A stretch of 31,089 nt of DNA from Clostridia bacterium (GTDB taxonomy: Bacteria; Bacillota_A; Clostridia; TANB77; CAG-508), in assembly GCA_017475185.1 (NCBI GenBank), contig JAFVGB010000017.1, positions 1-31,089 on the forward strand, in the 5' to 3' direction. Positions 23,952-31,089 of the stretch are shown in pieces (the first letter of the stretch is position 1; each line of letters opens with the position of its first letter). Under the pieces are notes generated by a model. It did no database searches. It was not told the origin of the DNA and was given only the letters and a program-made list of their open reading frames with translations. Made by a program: the position numbers and the translations under genes.

Positions 23952-24789
23952 TTTTTTCAATTAGTTGCATATAAATATCATTTTTATTAACATTTCTATC
24001 TTTGGCTATTTTTTTTATTATTTCCTTTTTTTCCAACTTTTGTTTTTTATAATACTCATAATGTTCATCTAAACTCATATTATTCAATAAATCTTTTATT
24101 TCATTATTATCTGTTTTTTTATTTCCTTCTATAACAATTATGATTTCACCTTTTAGTTCTAAATTGTTTTTTATTATATCATTAATTTTTCCTCTTATAA
24201 ATTCTTCATGAATTTTTGTTAATTCTCTAGCAATTACTATATTAACATTTCCTAATTCCTCTAATAAATCTTTTAATGTTTGATTTATTTTATGTGGTGC
24301 TTCGTATAAAATTATTGTTTTATTTTCTCTTTTTATTTCATCAAATTTATTTTTTCTTAATTTTTTATTTAATGGTAAAAATCCATAAAAAACAAATTCT
24401 TTTGTGTTCATACCTGAAGCTATTACTGCATTAATTAATGCACATGCTCCTGGTATTGGAATTACTTCAATGTTATTTTTTATAGCTTGACTTACAACTT
24501 CCTCTCCTGGATCTGATATTGCTGGTGTTCCTGCATCAGTTATTAATGCTATGTTTTCTCCTTTTAATAATTTATTAATTAATAATTCTGTTTTATTGTC
24601 TTCATTATGTCTGTGATAGCTTATTAAAGGCTTTGAAATATTTAAATGATTTAATAATTTTAAACTATGTCTTGTATCTTCTGCTGCAATTATATCTACT
24701 TCATTTAAAATCCTTACAGCCCTATATGTTATATCTTCCAAATTTCCTATCGGAGTGGCTACTAAATATAATTTTCCTCTTTCTATCAT
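23947..24789 (-). CDS. rsmI: 16S rRNA (cytidine-1402-2'-O)-methyltransferase
   Basis: 280 residues of the tetrapyrrole-methylase fold. RsmI adds the 2'-O-methyl group to C1402 in the decoding centre of 16S rRNA. Motifs are complete: LVATPIGNLEDITYRA (8-23), AAEDTRHS, LISYHRHNE, LITDAGTPAISDPG (about 80-93), IPIPGACALINAVIASGM, VFYGFLP and LYEAPHKI. AGAAAGGAG stands 5-6 nt before the ATG and overlaps the end of trmN6, 12 nt upstream, so the two genes form an operon. The Lys-rich C-terminal part is within the family's normal variation. Confidence 0.96.
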   Translation of the reverse strand: MIERGKLYLVATPIGNLEDITYRAVRILNEVDIIAAEDTRHSLKLLNHLNISKPLISYHRHNEDNKTELLINKLLKGENIALITDAGTPAISDPGEEVVSQAIKNNIEVIPIPGACALINAVIASGMNTKEFVFYGFLPLNKKLRKNKFDEIKRENKTIILYEAPHKINQTLKDLLEELGNVNIVIARELTKIHEEFIRGKINDIIKNNLELKGEIIIVIEGNKKTDNNEIKDLLNNMSLDEHYEYYKKQKLEKKEIIKKIAKDRNVNKNDIYMQLIEKK

Positions 24790-24801
24790 ATTTTCTCCTT
24801 T

Positions 24802-25563
24802 CTATTTTTTGTTATATATTTCTAAAATTTCTTCAGTATATTCTCCGTTTTTATTATAAATATATAATGGTTTTTCAACTGTCAAAAAATCTCCTCCATT
24901 TTTTACTGCCTTTATTAATACTAATTTTGCTTCTTTACTATTTTCGTTTGAATATACAAATCTTATTTTTTTAGGTTCGATTTTATTTTCTCTTAAAGAC
25001 CAAATTATATCATTTAGTCTCTCTGGCCTATGGACCATATATAAAGTACCTTTATCTTTTAATATTATTTTCGTAGTTTTAATAAAATCAAATACGTCTG
25101 CTAGAATTTCATGTCTAGAAATTAATTTTTTTTCATTTTCATTTTTACCACCCGTATTTATTTTTTTATATGGCGGATTTGTTACAACTACATCAAATTC
25201 TTCTCTTTTTACTTTATCTAAAATGTTTTTTATATCACAATTAATAATTTTAAATTTATCTTCTAATTTATTTAACTTAATACTTCTTTCTGCCATTTCT
25301 GCAACTTCACTTTGGACTTCTATCCCAACTACATTTTTTATAGAAGTTTTTGCTAACAACAAAAAACTAATTATTCCGGTTCCTGTTCCCAAATCTGCAA
25401 CTTTACTTTCTTTTTTTATATCTTTTGCAAAATCAGAAAGTAATACACTGTCAATTCCGAAACAAAAACCATCAGTATTTTGTATTATTTTAAAATTTTT
25501 AATTTGTAAATCATCTATTCTTTCATTTTCTTTTAAAATTTTTACCACCTTTTTCTGTAACAA
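24802..25563 (-). CDS. trmN6: tRNA1(Val) (adenine-37-N6)-methyltransferase, YabB/TrmN6 family
   Basis: A Rossmann-fold methyltransferase of about 250 residues. The S-adenosylmethionine site is VADLGTGTGIISFLLL (about 55-70), the adenine-methylase catalytic motif is VVTNPPY (about 126-132), and ISRHEILADVFDF is typical of the YabB/TrmN6 group. The start is uncertain. The longest open frame uses TTG at 25563 without a clear ribosome site, and GTG at 25548 is also possible. The best Shine-Dalgarno (AAGGTGG) sits 5 nt before an ATT at 25539, from which the protein would begin LKENERIDD as in relatives. It is cotranscribed with rsmI. Confidence 0.88.
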   Translation of the reverse strand: MLQKKVVKILKENERIDDLQIKNFKIIQNTDGFCFGIDSVLLSDFAKDIKKESKVADLGTGTGIISFLLLAKTSIKNVVGIEVQSEVAEMAERSIKLNKLEDKFKIINCDIKNILDKVKREEFDVVVTNPPYKKINTGGKNENEKKLISRHEILADVFDFIKTTKIILKDKGTLYMVHRPERLNDIIWSLRENKIEPKKIRFVYSNENSKEAKLVLIKAVKNGGDFLTVEKPLYIYNKNGEYTEEILEIYNKK

Positions 25564-25624
25564 TTTTTTTTATAAGTAATATTATATAATAAAATTTACT
25601 ATTTTTAAAGAGGAAAGTGATAAT

Positions 25625-25810
25625 ATGGGTAAAAAAAATGGTGATTACTCAAATAATAATTCAGAAAATAATAAAATAATGAAAAAAAATAAATTTGACT
25701 TTAACAAAAAAAAGGAAAATACAATTAAATCAATAAGTGAAGTAGAATTATTTTTAAGAAATTTTAAAAATATATCTAAATATATAAAATTATATAAAAT
25801 AATAAAATAG
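25625..25810 (+). CDS. Small Lys/Asn-rich protein of unknown function
   Basis: 61 residues, very basic and low in complexity, with no recognised family. It begins GKKNGDYSNNNSENNK; the second half has one more ordered, helix-like stretch (ISEVELFLRNFKNISKYIKLYK). GAGGAAAGTGAT lies before the ATG at a slightly long spacing. Its stop codon sits inside a long AT-only hairpin. The gene is divergent from trmN6. It could be a real small nucleic-acid-binding protein or a fortuitous frame in AT-rich DNA; the ribosome site and following hairpin favour the former. Confidence 0.45.
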   Translation: MGKKNGDYSNNNSENNKIMKKNKFDFNKKKENTIKSISEVELFLRNFKNISKYIKLYKIIK

Positions 25811-25836
25811 TTTTTTACTATTTTATTATTTTATAT
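25792..25836. terminator. Long AT-only hairpin, probable bidirectional terminator
   Basis: Bases 25792-25811 pair with 25817-25836 (20 bp, only one G-C pair, 5-T loop) between convergent genes. T-rich tracts follow on the plus strand. It would serve the small Lys/Asn-rich gene and the GerMN gene. Confidence 0.6.
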
Positions 25837-25850
25837 TTTTTATAATTTTT

Positions 25851-26408
25851 TTAATTATTTATTCTATAATATTTTTCAGACAAATTTAAATTTCCTAAAT
25901 ATTTATTTTCTTCACCATTAATTAATATCTTGACACAATCAACTTCTGTTAATTCAGTTAATGTATTAACTATTCCATATATCATTTTTGATACTTCTTC
26001 ATCTTTTCCTTGATATTCCTCAATAAATTCATTTGAAAAATCAATTATAACACAATTTTCTTCAAATTTAATATTATTAATTTTTACATTTTGTGAGCAG
26101 TTATTTTTTAAGTTTTTATTATTTGCTCCTTGTAACCATAAATTAATTAATTCATTATATGGATTATTTAATAATTTTTTTGCATCAATTAATTTATTTT
26201 CAATTTTTAATTCACCTGATTCTGTATCAATAAAATATAATGAAACAACTGTGTTTCTTAGTTGTTCATCTGATATTTCTTGTTCAGGCACAATTTCTTG
26301 ATAATCTTGTATTACTTCTTCCTCTCTATTAAAATATGCCCATAATATTATTGCTAAAATAATAATTAAAATTCCTACTACAATAAAATATATTTTTTTT
26401 GCATTCAT
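25851..26408 (-). CDS. Membrane-anchored GerMN-domain protein (spore germination GerM-like)
   Basis: 185 residues. A short basic start and one membrane helix (about 5-25) are followed by an acidic linker and a GerMN domain (about 50-180). That domain shows VSLYFIDTESGELKIENKLI at its start, LINLWLQGANN, CVIIDFSNEFIEEYQG and IVNTLTELTEVDCVKILINGE. GerM proteins bind the spore septum or peptidoglycan region during engulfment and germination in Bacillus; similar domains also occur in lipoproteins, but no lipobox Cys is present. AGAAAGGAAG lies 8 nt before the ATG. The gene stands alone, divergent from the activase gene across about 220 bp. Confidence 0.85.
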   Translation of the reverse strand: MNAKKIYFIVVGILIIILAIILWAYFNREEEVIQDYQEIVPEQEISDEQLRNTVVSLYFIDTESGELKIENKLIDAKKLLNNPYNELINLWLQGANNKNLKNNCSQNVKINNIKFEENCVIIDFSNEFIEEYQGKDEEVSKMIYGIVNTLTELTEVDCVKILINGEENKYLGNLNLSEKYYRINN

Positions 26409-26542
26409 AAAAAACTTCCTTTCTAAAAATGTTATTTATTCTATATTATTTTAGACATGCTTATTTTAGAACAATTATTAAAAATTTTTAAATAATTATC
26501 CCCTATATTTTTTTAACTCAAAAACTTCTAAATTCCGTAACA

Positions 26543-26567
26543 TTGTCAATATTTTTTCGATTGACAA
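26543..26567. promoter_or_regulatory. Inverted repeat overlapping the activase promoter
   Basis: TTGTCAAT (26543-26550) and ATTGACAA (26560-26567) form a perfect 8-bp inverted repeat with a 9-bp spacer; the right arm includes the -35 box. Such a site could bind a dimeric repressor, but it may also arise by chance because one arm is itself a -35 sequence. Confidence 0.35.
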
Positions 26568-26589
26568 ATTTTGCATTTCAATATAAAAT
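26561..26589 (+). promoter_or_regulatory. Promoter of the activase/dehydratase-family gene
   Basis: A consensus TTGACA (26561-26566) and TAAAAT (26584-26589) are 17 bp apart, 43 bp before the ATG at 26633. The in-frame ATG at 26543 lies upstream of it and cannot be the start from this promoter. Confidence 0.7.
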
Positions 26590-26632
26590 AAGGGTTGAAT
26601 TATATTATATTTTGAGAGGAGATTTTACATAT

Positions 26633-29600
26633 ATGAATCCAGTATTACATGTTGGTGTTGACGTCGGTTCAACCACAGTAAAAATCGTTGTTTTAGATGA
26701 GAATTTAAATGTTTTATTTGAAAATTATCAACGTCATTATTCAGATACTAAAAATACTATTTGTACAGTATTAGAAGATTTAATTAATAAATATCCTACT
26801 TACAATTATACTATCGCATTAACAGGTTCTGGAGCAATGTCAGCAGCTAGATTTTTAGATTTACCTTTTATTCAAGAGGTAGTTTCTTGTAAACGATCTG
26901 TTGAAAAATATATTCCACAAACTGATGTAGTTATTGAATTAGGTGGAGAAGATGCAAAAATTATTTATTTTGATAAATTTATAGAGCAACGTATGAATGG
27001 TACTTGCGCAGGCGGTACAGGTGCTTTTATTGATCAAATGGCTTCATTATTACATACAGATGCTGCTGGTTTAAATGAACTTGCTAAAAATTATAAAACA
27101 ATTTATCCAATAGCTTCTAGATGTGGAGTTTTTGCAAAAACTGATATTCAACCATTATTAAATGAAGGTGCAGAAAAAGAAGATATTGCTGTTTCTATCT
27201 TCCAAGCAGTTGTAAATCAAACAATAAGCGGACTTGCATGTGGACGTCCTATAAGAGGAAATGTTGCATTTCTAGGTGGTCCTTTAAATTATTTATCTGA
27301 ATTAAGAAATAGATTTATTGAAACATTGAATCTTAAAGATGAACAAATCATTATTCCAAATGAAGCACATTTATTTGTTGCAAAGGGCGCTGCACTTGAT
27401 TCCCTAAGGGCTTCGTCAATAAGTGCTCAAATTTTGAGTAGTAAAATTGAGGTTCTTAGAAATTCAGTTGATAAATCATCTACATCATTAGCACCTTTAT
27501 TTTCAATAAATGCTGATTATGAAGATTTTAAAATTAGACACAGTAAAGATACTGTAAAAAAAGAAGATTTAGCTTCTTATTCAGGCGATTGCTATATTGG
27601 AATTGATGCTGGTTCAACTACAACAAAATTAGTTTTAATCGATAAAAATGGTAATTTGTTATATTCACTATATGGAAGTAACGAAGGAAATCCTTTGAAT
27701 AGTGTTATTAAAATGCTTAAGGATTTATATTCTAAAATTCCTGATACTGCAAATATTAGATTTAGTGGGGTTACAGGTTATGGTGAAAAATTAATTCAAA
27801 CTGCATTAAAAGTTGATCTAAATGAAATAGAAACAATTGCGCATTATACAGCTGCAAAAGAGTTTATGCCTAATGTTACAAGTATTGTGGACATTGGTGG
27901 ACAAGATATGAAATATATAAAAATTAAAAATGGAACAATTGATAATATAATGCTTAATGAAGCATGTTCATCAGGTTGTGGTTCTTTTATAGAAACATTT
28001 GCAAAAAGTTTGAATTTATCAATTTCTGAATTTGTAAATTCAGCATTAGAAGCAAGAAATCCTGTTGACCTTGGTTCTAGATGTACAGTATTTATGAATT
28101 CAAAAATTAAGCAAGCTCAAAAAGAAGGATATACAGTTGGAGATATTTCTGCTGGTCTTTCATATTCAGTAATAAAAAATGCTATTCAAAAAGTTATGAA
28201 GATTAGGGATATGAAGACTTTAGGAGATAACATCGTTGTTCAAGGCGGAACATTTTATAATGATGCTGTGTTAAGAGCTTTTGAATTAATTGTTGGCAAA
28301 AATGTAGTTCGCCCAGATATTGCTGGACTTATGGGGGCATACGGCGTAGCTCTTTTAGCCAAACAACAATATGAAGCAAATTTAGATATGGAATATCATT
28401 CAACAATTTTAAGAAATGATAAATTAGATACTTTAGAAATTAAAACTTCTCATGTACGTTGTAACGGATGTGAAAATCATTGTTTATTAACTATTAATAA
28501 ATTTAATGATGGAAGCAAATGTATTACAGGAAATAGATGTGAAAAAGGTGAAGGAATTGTTACAAACTCTAAAGATTTACCTAATTTAGTTAAATACAAA
28601 TATGATAGAACTTTTGATTACACACCACTAGATGCAACAGAAGCAAAGCGTGGAACTATTGGTATCCCTAGAGTTTTAAACATGTATGAAGATTATCCTT
28701 TCTGGTTTACTTTCCTTACTAATTTAGGATTTAGAGTAATTATTTCAGAAAAGAGTAATAGAAAAACATATGAAAAAGGTATCGAATCTATGCCATCTGA
28801 ATCAGTTTGCTTCCCTGCGAAACTTTCACATGGACATATTATTAGTTTAATTAATTCAGGAATTACTACAATTTTCTATCCATGTATTCCTTATTCAAGA
28901 AAAGAATTTAAGGAATCAAATAACAGATATAATTGTCCAATTGTTACATCATATCCTGAAGTATTAAAAAATAATGTTGAAGAGCTAAAATCAAAAAATA
29001 TTAATTTCTTAAATCCATTTTTACCTTTTGATGCTAAAAAACTTGCTCAAACTATTATGGATTTACCAGAATTTAAAAATTATAATTTTACTAAAAAAGA
29101 ATTATTAAATGCTGCTAAAAAAGCTGAAGAAGAATATCAAAATTATAAAAATGATATTAGACGTAAAGGTGAAGAAACATTAAATTATTTAAAAGAAAAT
29201 AATTTAAAAGGTATTGTATTAGCAGGAAGACCTTATCATATGGATCCTGAAGTAAACCACGGGATTGATACTTTAATTACAAGCTTAGGATTATCTGTTT
29301 TAACAGAAGATAGTGTTTGTCATCTAACGACAGAAAGAAAACCTCTACGTGCGGTTGATCAATGGACATATCATTCAAGATTATATAATGCTGCTGATTT
29401 AGTGGGTAGAACTGATAATTTAGAATTAGTACAATTAAATTCATTTGGATGTGGTGTTGATGCAGTTACAACAGATCAAGTTGAAGAAATATTAACAAGC
29501 TTTGGAAAAATGTATACATTAATTAAAATTGACGAAATTAATAACTTAGGAGCTGTACGAATTCGTATTCGTTCATTATTAGCTAGTATGAATAAAAGAT

Positions 29601-30946
29601 TAAATGCAAAATTAGAAAAAGGCGATGGAGATTATAGTGTAAATAGAAAAATATTTACTAAAGAAATGAAAGACACATATACAATTCTATGCCCACAAAT
29701 GGCACCTATTCATTTCGAGCTATTAGAGTCTGCCGTAAGGTCTTCAGGTTATAATTTAGTATTATTACGTGAATGTACAAGTCATACTGTTGAAACAGGA
29801 TTAAAATATGTAAATAACGATGCTTGTTATCCATCAATATTAGTTACTGGACAAATGATTGAAGCTTTAGAATCTGGAAAATATGATTTAAATAAAACCG
29901 CTTTAATTATTTCTCAAACTGGTGGAGGTTGTAGAGCTACAAATTATATTGGATTCATTAGAAAAGCTTTAAAAGACGCTGGATTTGCAAATGTGCCTGT
30001 TATTTCCTTTAATGTTGTTGGAATGGAAAAAATGCCAGGATTTAAAATAACAATACCTTTAATGGAACGTTTATTAAAAATGTGTGTTTACGCAGATTTA
30101 CTTCAAAAATTAGTTACAAAAAATAGAGCATATGAAGTTAATAAAGGCGAATCAAATAAATTATTTGAAGAATGGATGGAAAAATGTAAAAAATTATTAG
30201 AAAAATCAACTTTAAAACAATTTAAACAAAGTATTTATGATATGGTTGAAGATTTCGAAAAAATCGAATTAGATACTTCTATCGAAAAACCTAAGGTTGG
30301 AATTGTTGGTGAAGTATTAATTAAATATCATCCTTTTGGAAATAATTTTATTGTAAATAAATTAGAAGCAGATGGAGCTGAAGTAATTCTACCTGATTTT
30401 ATGGGATTTGCAAAATTTATTTGCACTCATAAAATTACATTTAATCAATTAATAAAATCTGGAAGTATTAAAGCAGGAATATTTAAAACTGTTATTAAAT
30501 TAATAGATATTCTTGAAAAAGATGAAGTAGCAGCTTTGAAAAAATCTAAAAAAGGATATTTATTACCATGTAATATTTGGGAATTAGAAGATAAAGTAAA
30601 GGATATTTTATCAATTGGAAATCAAACTGGTGAAGGATGGTTTTTAACAGCAGAAATGATTGAATATATTGAACATGGAATACCAAATATTGTTTGTGTT
30701 CAACCTTTTGCTTGCTTACCTAACCACGTTGTTGGAAAAGGAGTTATTAAAACTATTCGTAGTAAATTTCCTGATGCAAATATCGCTCCTATTGATTATG
30801 ACCCAGGTGCTAGTGAAACGAACCAAACTAACAGATTAAAATTATTTATGACTGTTGCTAAGGATAATTTAGAAATGAAAAATAAAGAAAAAAATTTAAT
30901 TAATTCTGAAAATAATCAAAAAAATAATTCTACAGTTAATATTTAA
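26633..30946 (+). CDS. Tandem 2-hydroxyacyl-CoA dehydratase activase / dehydratase-related protein
   Basis: 1,437 residues from the ATG at 26633 (GAGAGGAGA upstream). Two BadF/BadG/BcrA/HgdC-type ATPase domains lie in tandem: about 5-265 (GVDVGSTTVK; GTCAGGTG with Cys125; ASRCGVFAK with Cys164) and about 320-580 (GIDAGSTTTK; EACSSGCG with Cys445; GSRCTVF with Cys484). In HgdC the equivalent two Cys of each subunit hold one [4Fe-4S] cluster between two monomers, so this protein may form that dimer internally. A five-Cys cluster follows (610, 613, 617, 630, 636), then a DUF2229-type region (IPRVLNMYEDYPF, ESVCFPAKLSHGH) and a C-terminal part with NDACYPSILVTGQ and FACLPNHVVGKG resembling dehydratase subunits. 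Such long forms are common in anaerobic Firmicutes; the substrate is not established. Confidence 0.88.
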   Translation: MNPVLHVGVDVGSTTVKIVVLDENLNVLFENYQRHYSDTKNTICTVLEDLINKYPTYNYTIALTGSGAMSAARFLDLPFIQEVVSCKRSVEKYIPQTDVVIELGGEDAKIIYFDKFIEQRMNGTCAGGTGAFIDQMASLLHTDAAGLNELAKNYKTIYPIASRCGVFAKTDIQPLLNEGAEKEDIAVSIFQAVVNQTISGLACGRPIRGNVAFLGGPLNYLSELRNRFIETLNLKDEQIIIPNEAHLFVAKGAALDSLRASSISAQILSSKIEVLRNSVDKSSTSLAPLFSINADYEDFKIRHSKDTVKKEDLASYSGDCYIGIDAGSTTTKLVLIDKNGNLLYSLYGSNEGNPLNSVIKMLKDLYSKIPDTANIRFSGVTGYGEKLIQTALKVDLNEIETIAHYTAAKEFMPNVTSIVDIGGQDMKYIKIKNGTIDNIMLNEACSSGCGSFIETFAKSLNLSISEFVNSALEARNPVDLGSRCTVFMNSKIKQAQKEGYTVGDISAGLSYSVIKNAIQKVMKIRDMKTLGDNIVVQGGTFYNDAVLRAFELIVGKNVVRPDIAGLMGAYGVALLAKQQYEANLDMEYHSTILRNDKLDTLEIKTSHVRCNGCENHCLLTINKFNDGSKCITGNRCEKGEGIVTNSKDLPNLVKYKYDRTFDYTPLDATEAKRGTIGIPRVLNMYEDYPFWFTFLTNLGFRVIISEKSNRKTYEKGIESMPSESVCFPAKLSHGHIISLINSGITTIFYPCIPYSRKEFKESNNRYNCPIVTSYPEVLKNNVEELKSKNINFLNPFLPFDAKKLAQTIMDLPEFKNYNFTKKELLNAAKKAEEEYQNYKNDIRRKGEETLNYLKENNLKGIVLAGRPYHMDPEVNHGIDTLITSLGLSVLTEDSVCHLTTERKPLRAVDQWTYHSRLYNAADLVGRTDNLELVQLNSFGCGVDAVTTDQVEEILTSFGKMYTLIKIDEINNLGAVRIRIRSLLASMNKRLNAKLEKGDGDYSVNRKIFTKEMKDTYTILCPQMAPIHFELLESAVRSSGYNLVLLRECTSHTVETGLKYVNNDACYPSILVTGQMIEALESGKYDLNKTALIISQTGGGCRATNYIGFIRKALKDAGFANVPVISFNVVGMEKMPGFKITIPLMERLLKMCVYADLLQKLVTKNRAYEVNKGESNKLFEEWMEKCKKLLEKSTLKQFKQSIYDMVEDFEKIELDTSIEKPKVGIVGEVLIKYHPFGNNFIVNKLEADGAEVILPDFMGFAKFICTHKITFNQLIKSGSIKAGIFKTVIKLIDILEKDEVAALKKSKKGYLLPCNIWELEDKVKDILSIGNQTGEGWFLTAEMIEYIEHGIPNIVCVQPFACLPNHVVGKGVIKTIRSKFPDANIAPIDYDPGASETNQTNRLKLFMTVAKDNLEMKNKEKNLINSENNQKNNSTVNI

Positions 30947-30948
30947 AA

Positions 30949-30975
30949 ATAAAAACCTCGAAAGAGGTTTTTATT
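30949..30975. terminator. Bidirectional terminator after the activase gene
   Basis: A perfect stem (30951-30959 with 30964-30972, AAAAACCTC/GAGGTTTTT) closed by a GAAA tetraloop and extended by A-T pairs begins 3 nt after the stop. T-rich on both strands, it also serves the convergent gene entering at the right edge. Confidence 0.92.
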
Positions 30976-31023
30976 TTATTCTTTAATTTTTTATAATTTA
31001 TTTTTTTTATTATTCATTTTTTA

Positions 31024-31089
31024 TTATTTATTTTTCATTTCTAAATTATCCTTAGCAACAGTCATAAATAATTTTAATCTGTTAGTTTG
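31024..31089 (-). CDS. C-terminal end of a convergent activase-family gene (partial)
   Basis: The minus strand from 31089 reads QTNRLKLFMTVAKDNLEMKN, then K and a TAA stop at 31024-31026. The first 63 nt are identical to 30824-30886 of the neighbouring activase gene, in the same reading frame, with no synonymous change. The original continues for a further 20 residues where this copy stops. It is either a recent inverted duplicate or a contig-end fold-back artefact; only 66 bases are visible. Confidence 0.55.
   Translation of the reverse strand, partial: QTNRLKLFMTVAKDNLEMKNK

Noticed and set aside
26543..26632. N-terminal extension of the activase gene from 26543
   Set aside because: It is upstream of the likely promoter, and the family N-terminus begins at 26633 behind GAGAGGAG.

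Overview
The window reads as chromosomal DNA of a low-GC, endospore-forming, anaerobic Firmicute, most likely an uncultured member of the Clostridia. Evidence for sporulation is spoIIR, spmA, spmB, a GerM-type gene, an AbrB/SpoVT-type switch protein and Spo0A-box-like sites. Evidence for anaerobic Clostridial metabolism is a very large (R)-2-hydroxyacyl-CoA dehydratase activase-type iron-sulphur protein. Most ribosome binding sites are strong AGGAGG types. No tRNA, rRNA, CRISPR array, phage or intact insertion sequence was found.

Region 1 (1-9453, all on the minus strand) is a surface-fibre locus. In transcription order it has a signal-peptidase-like protein that has lost its catalytic residues, a TasA/camelysin-like secreted protein, a membrane-anchored TasA-like protein with an Asn-rich stalk, an intact SipW-type Ser/His signal peptidase, and a second small SipW-dependent protein. 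A giant adhesin-like protein follows. At least 1,813 residues of it are visible, it contains 262-residue tandem repeats, and it runs off the left edge. The intact peptidase probably processes the two proteins that share an A-[WY]-A-K-Y-x-S signal junction.

Region 2 (9630-17744, minus strand) holds separately promoted housekeeping and envelope genes: an M18 aminopeptidase, phosphoglucomutase, an M14 peptidase of the gamma-D-Glu-diamino-acid type, a VanW-family protein and a UDP-sugar pyrophosphorylase. A two-unit GGGACGGTC repeat occurs in inverted orientation in the leaders of both the aminopeptidase and the phosphoglucomutase genes.

Region 3 (17850-25563) mixes sporulation, cell-wall and RNA-modification genes: an unknown 162-residue protein divergent from spoIIR, then murA(Z)-yycJ-rlmH on plus, spmA-spmB on minus, an AbrB-type regulator on plus, and trmN6-rsmI on minus. 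A 34-residue membrane peptide gene missed by length cut-offs lies at 22169-22273 with its own strong promoter. Its promoter and that of the unknown 162-residue gene carry a matching pair of Spo0A-box-like sites 10 bp apart.

Region 4 (25625-31089) holds a small basic protein, a GerMN-domain membrane protein and the 1,437-residue tandem activase/dehydratase protein. After the shared terminator, the last 66 bases encode the C-terminus of a convergent second gene, 63 nt of which is an exact inverted copy of the activase gene. This is either a recent duplication or an assembly fold-back.
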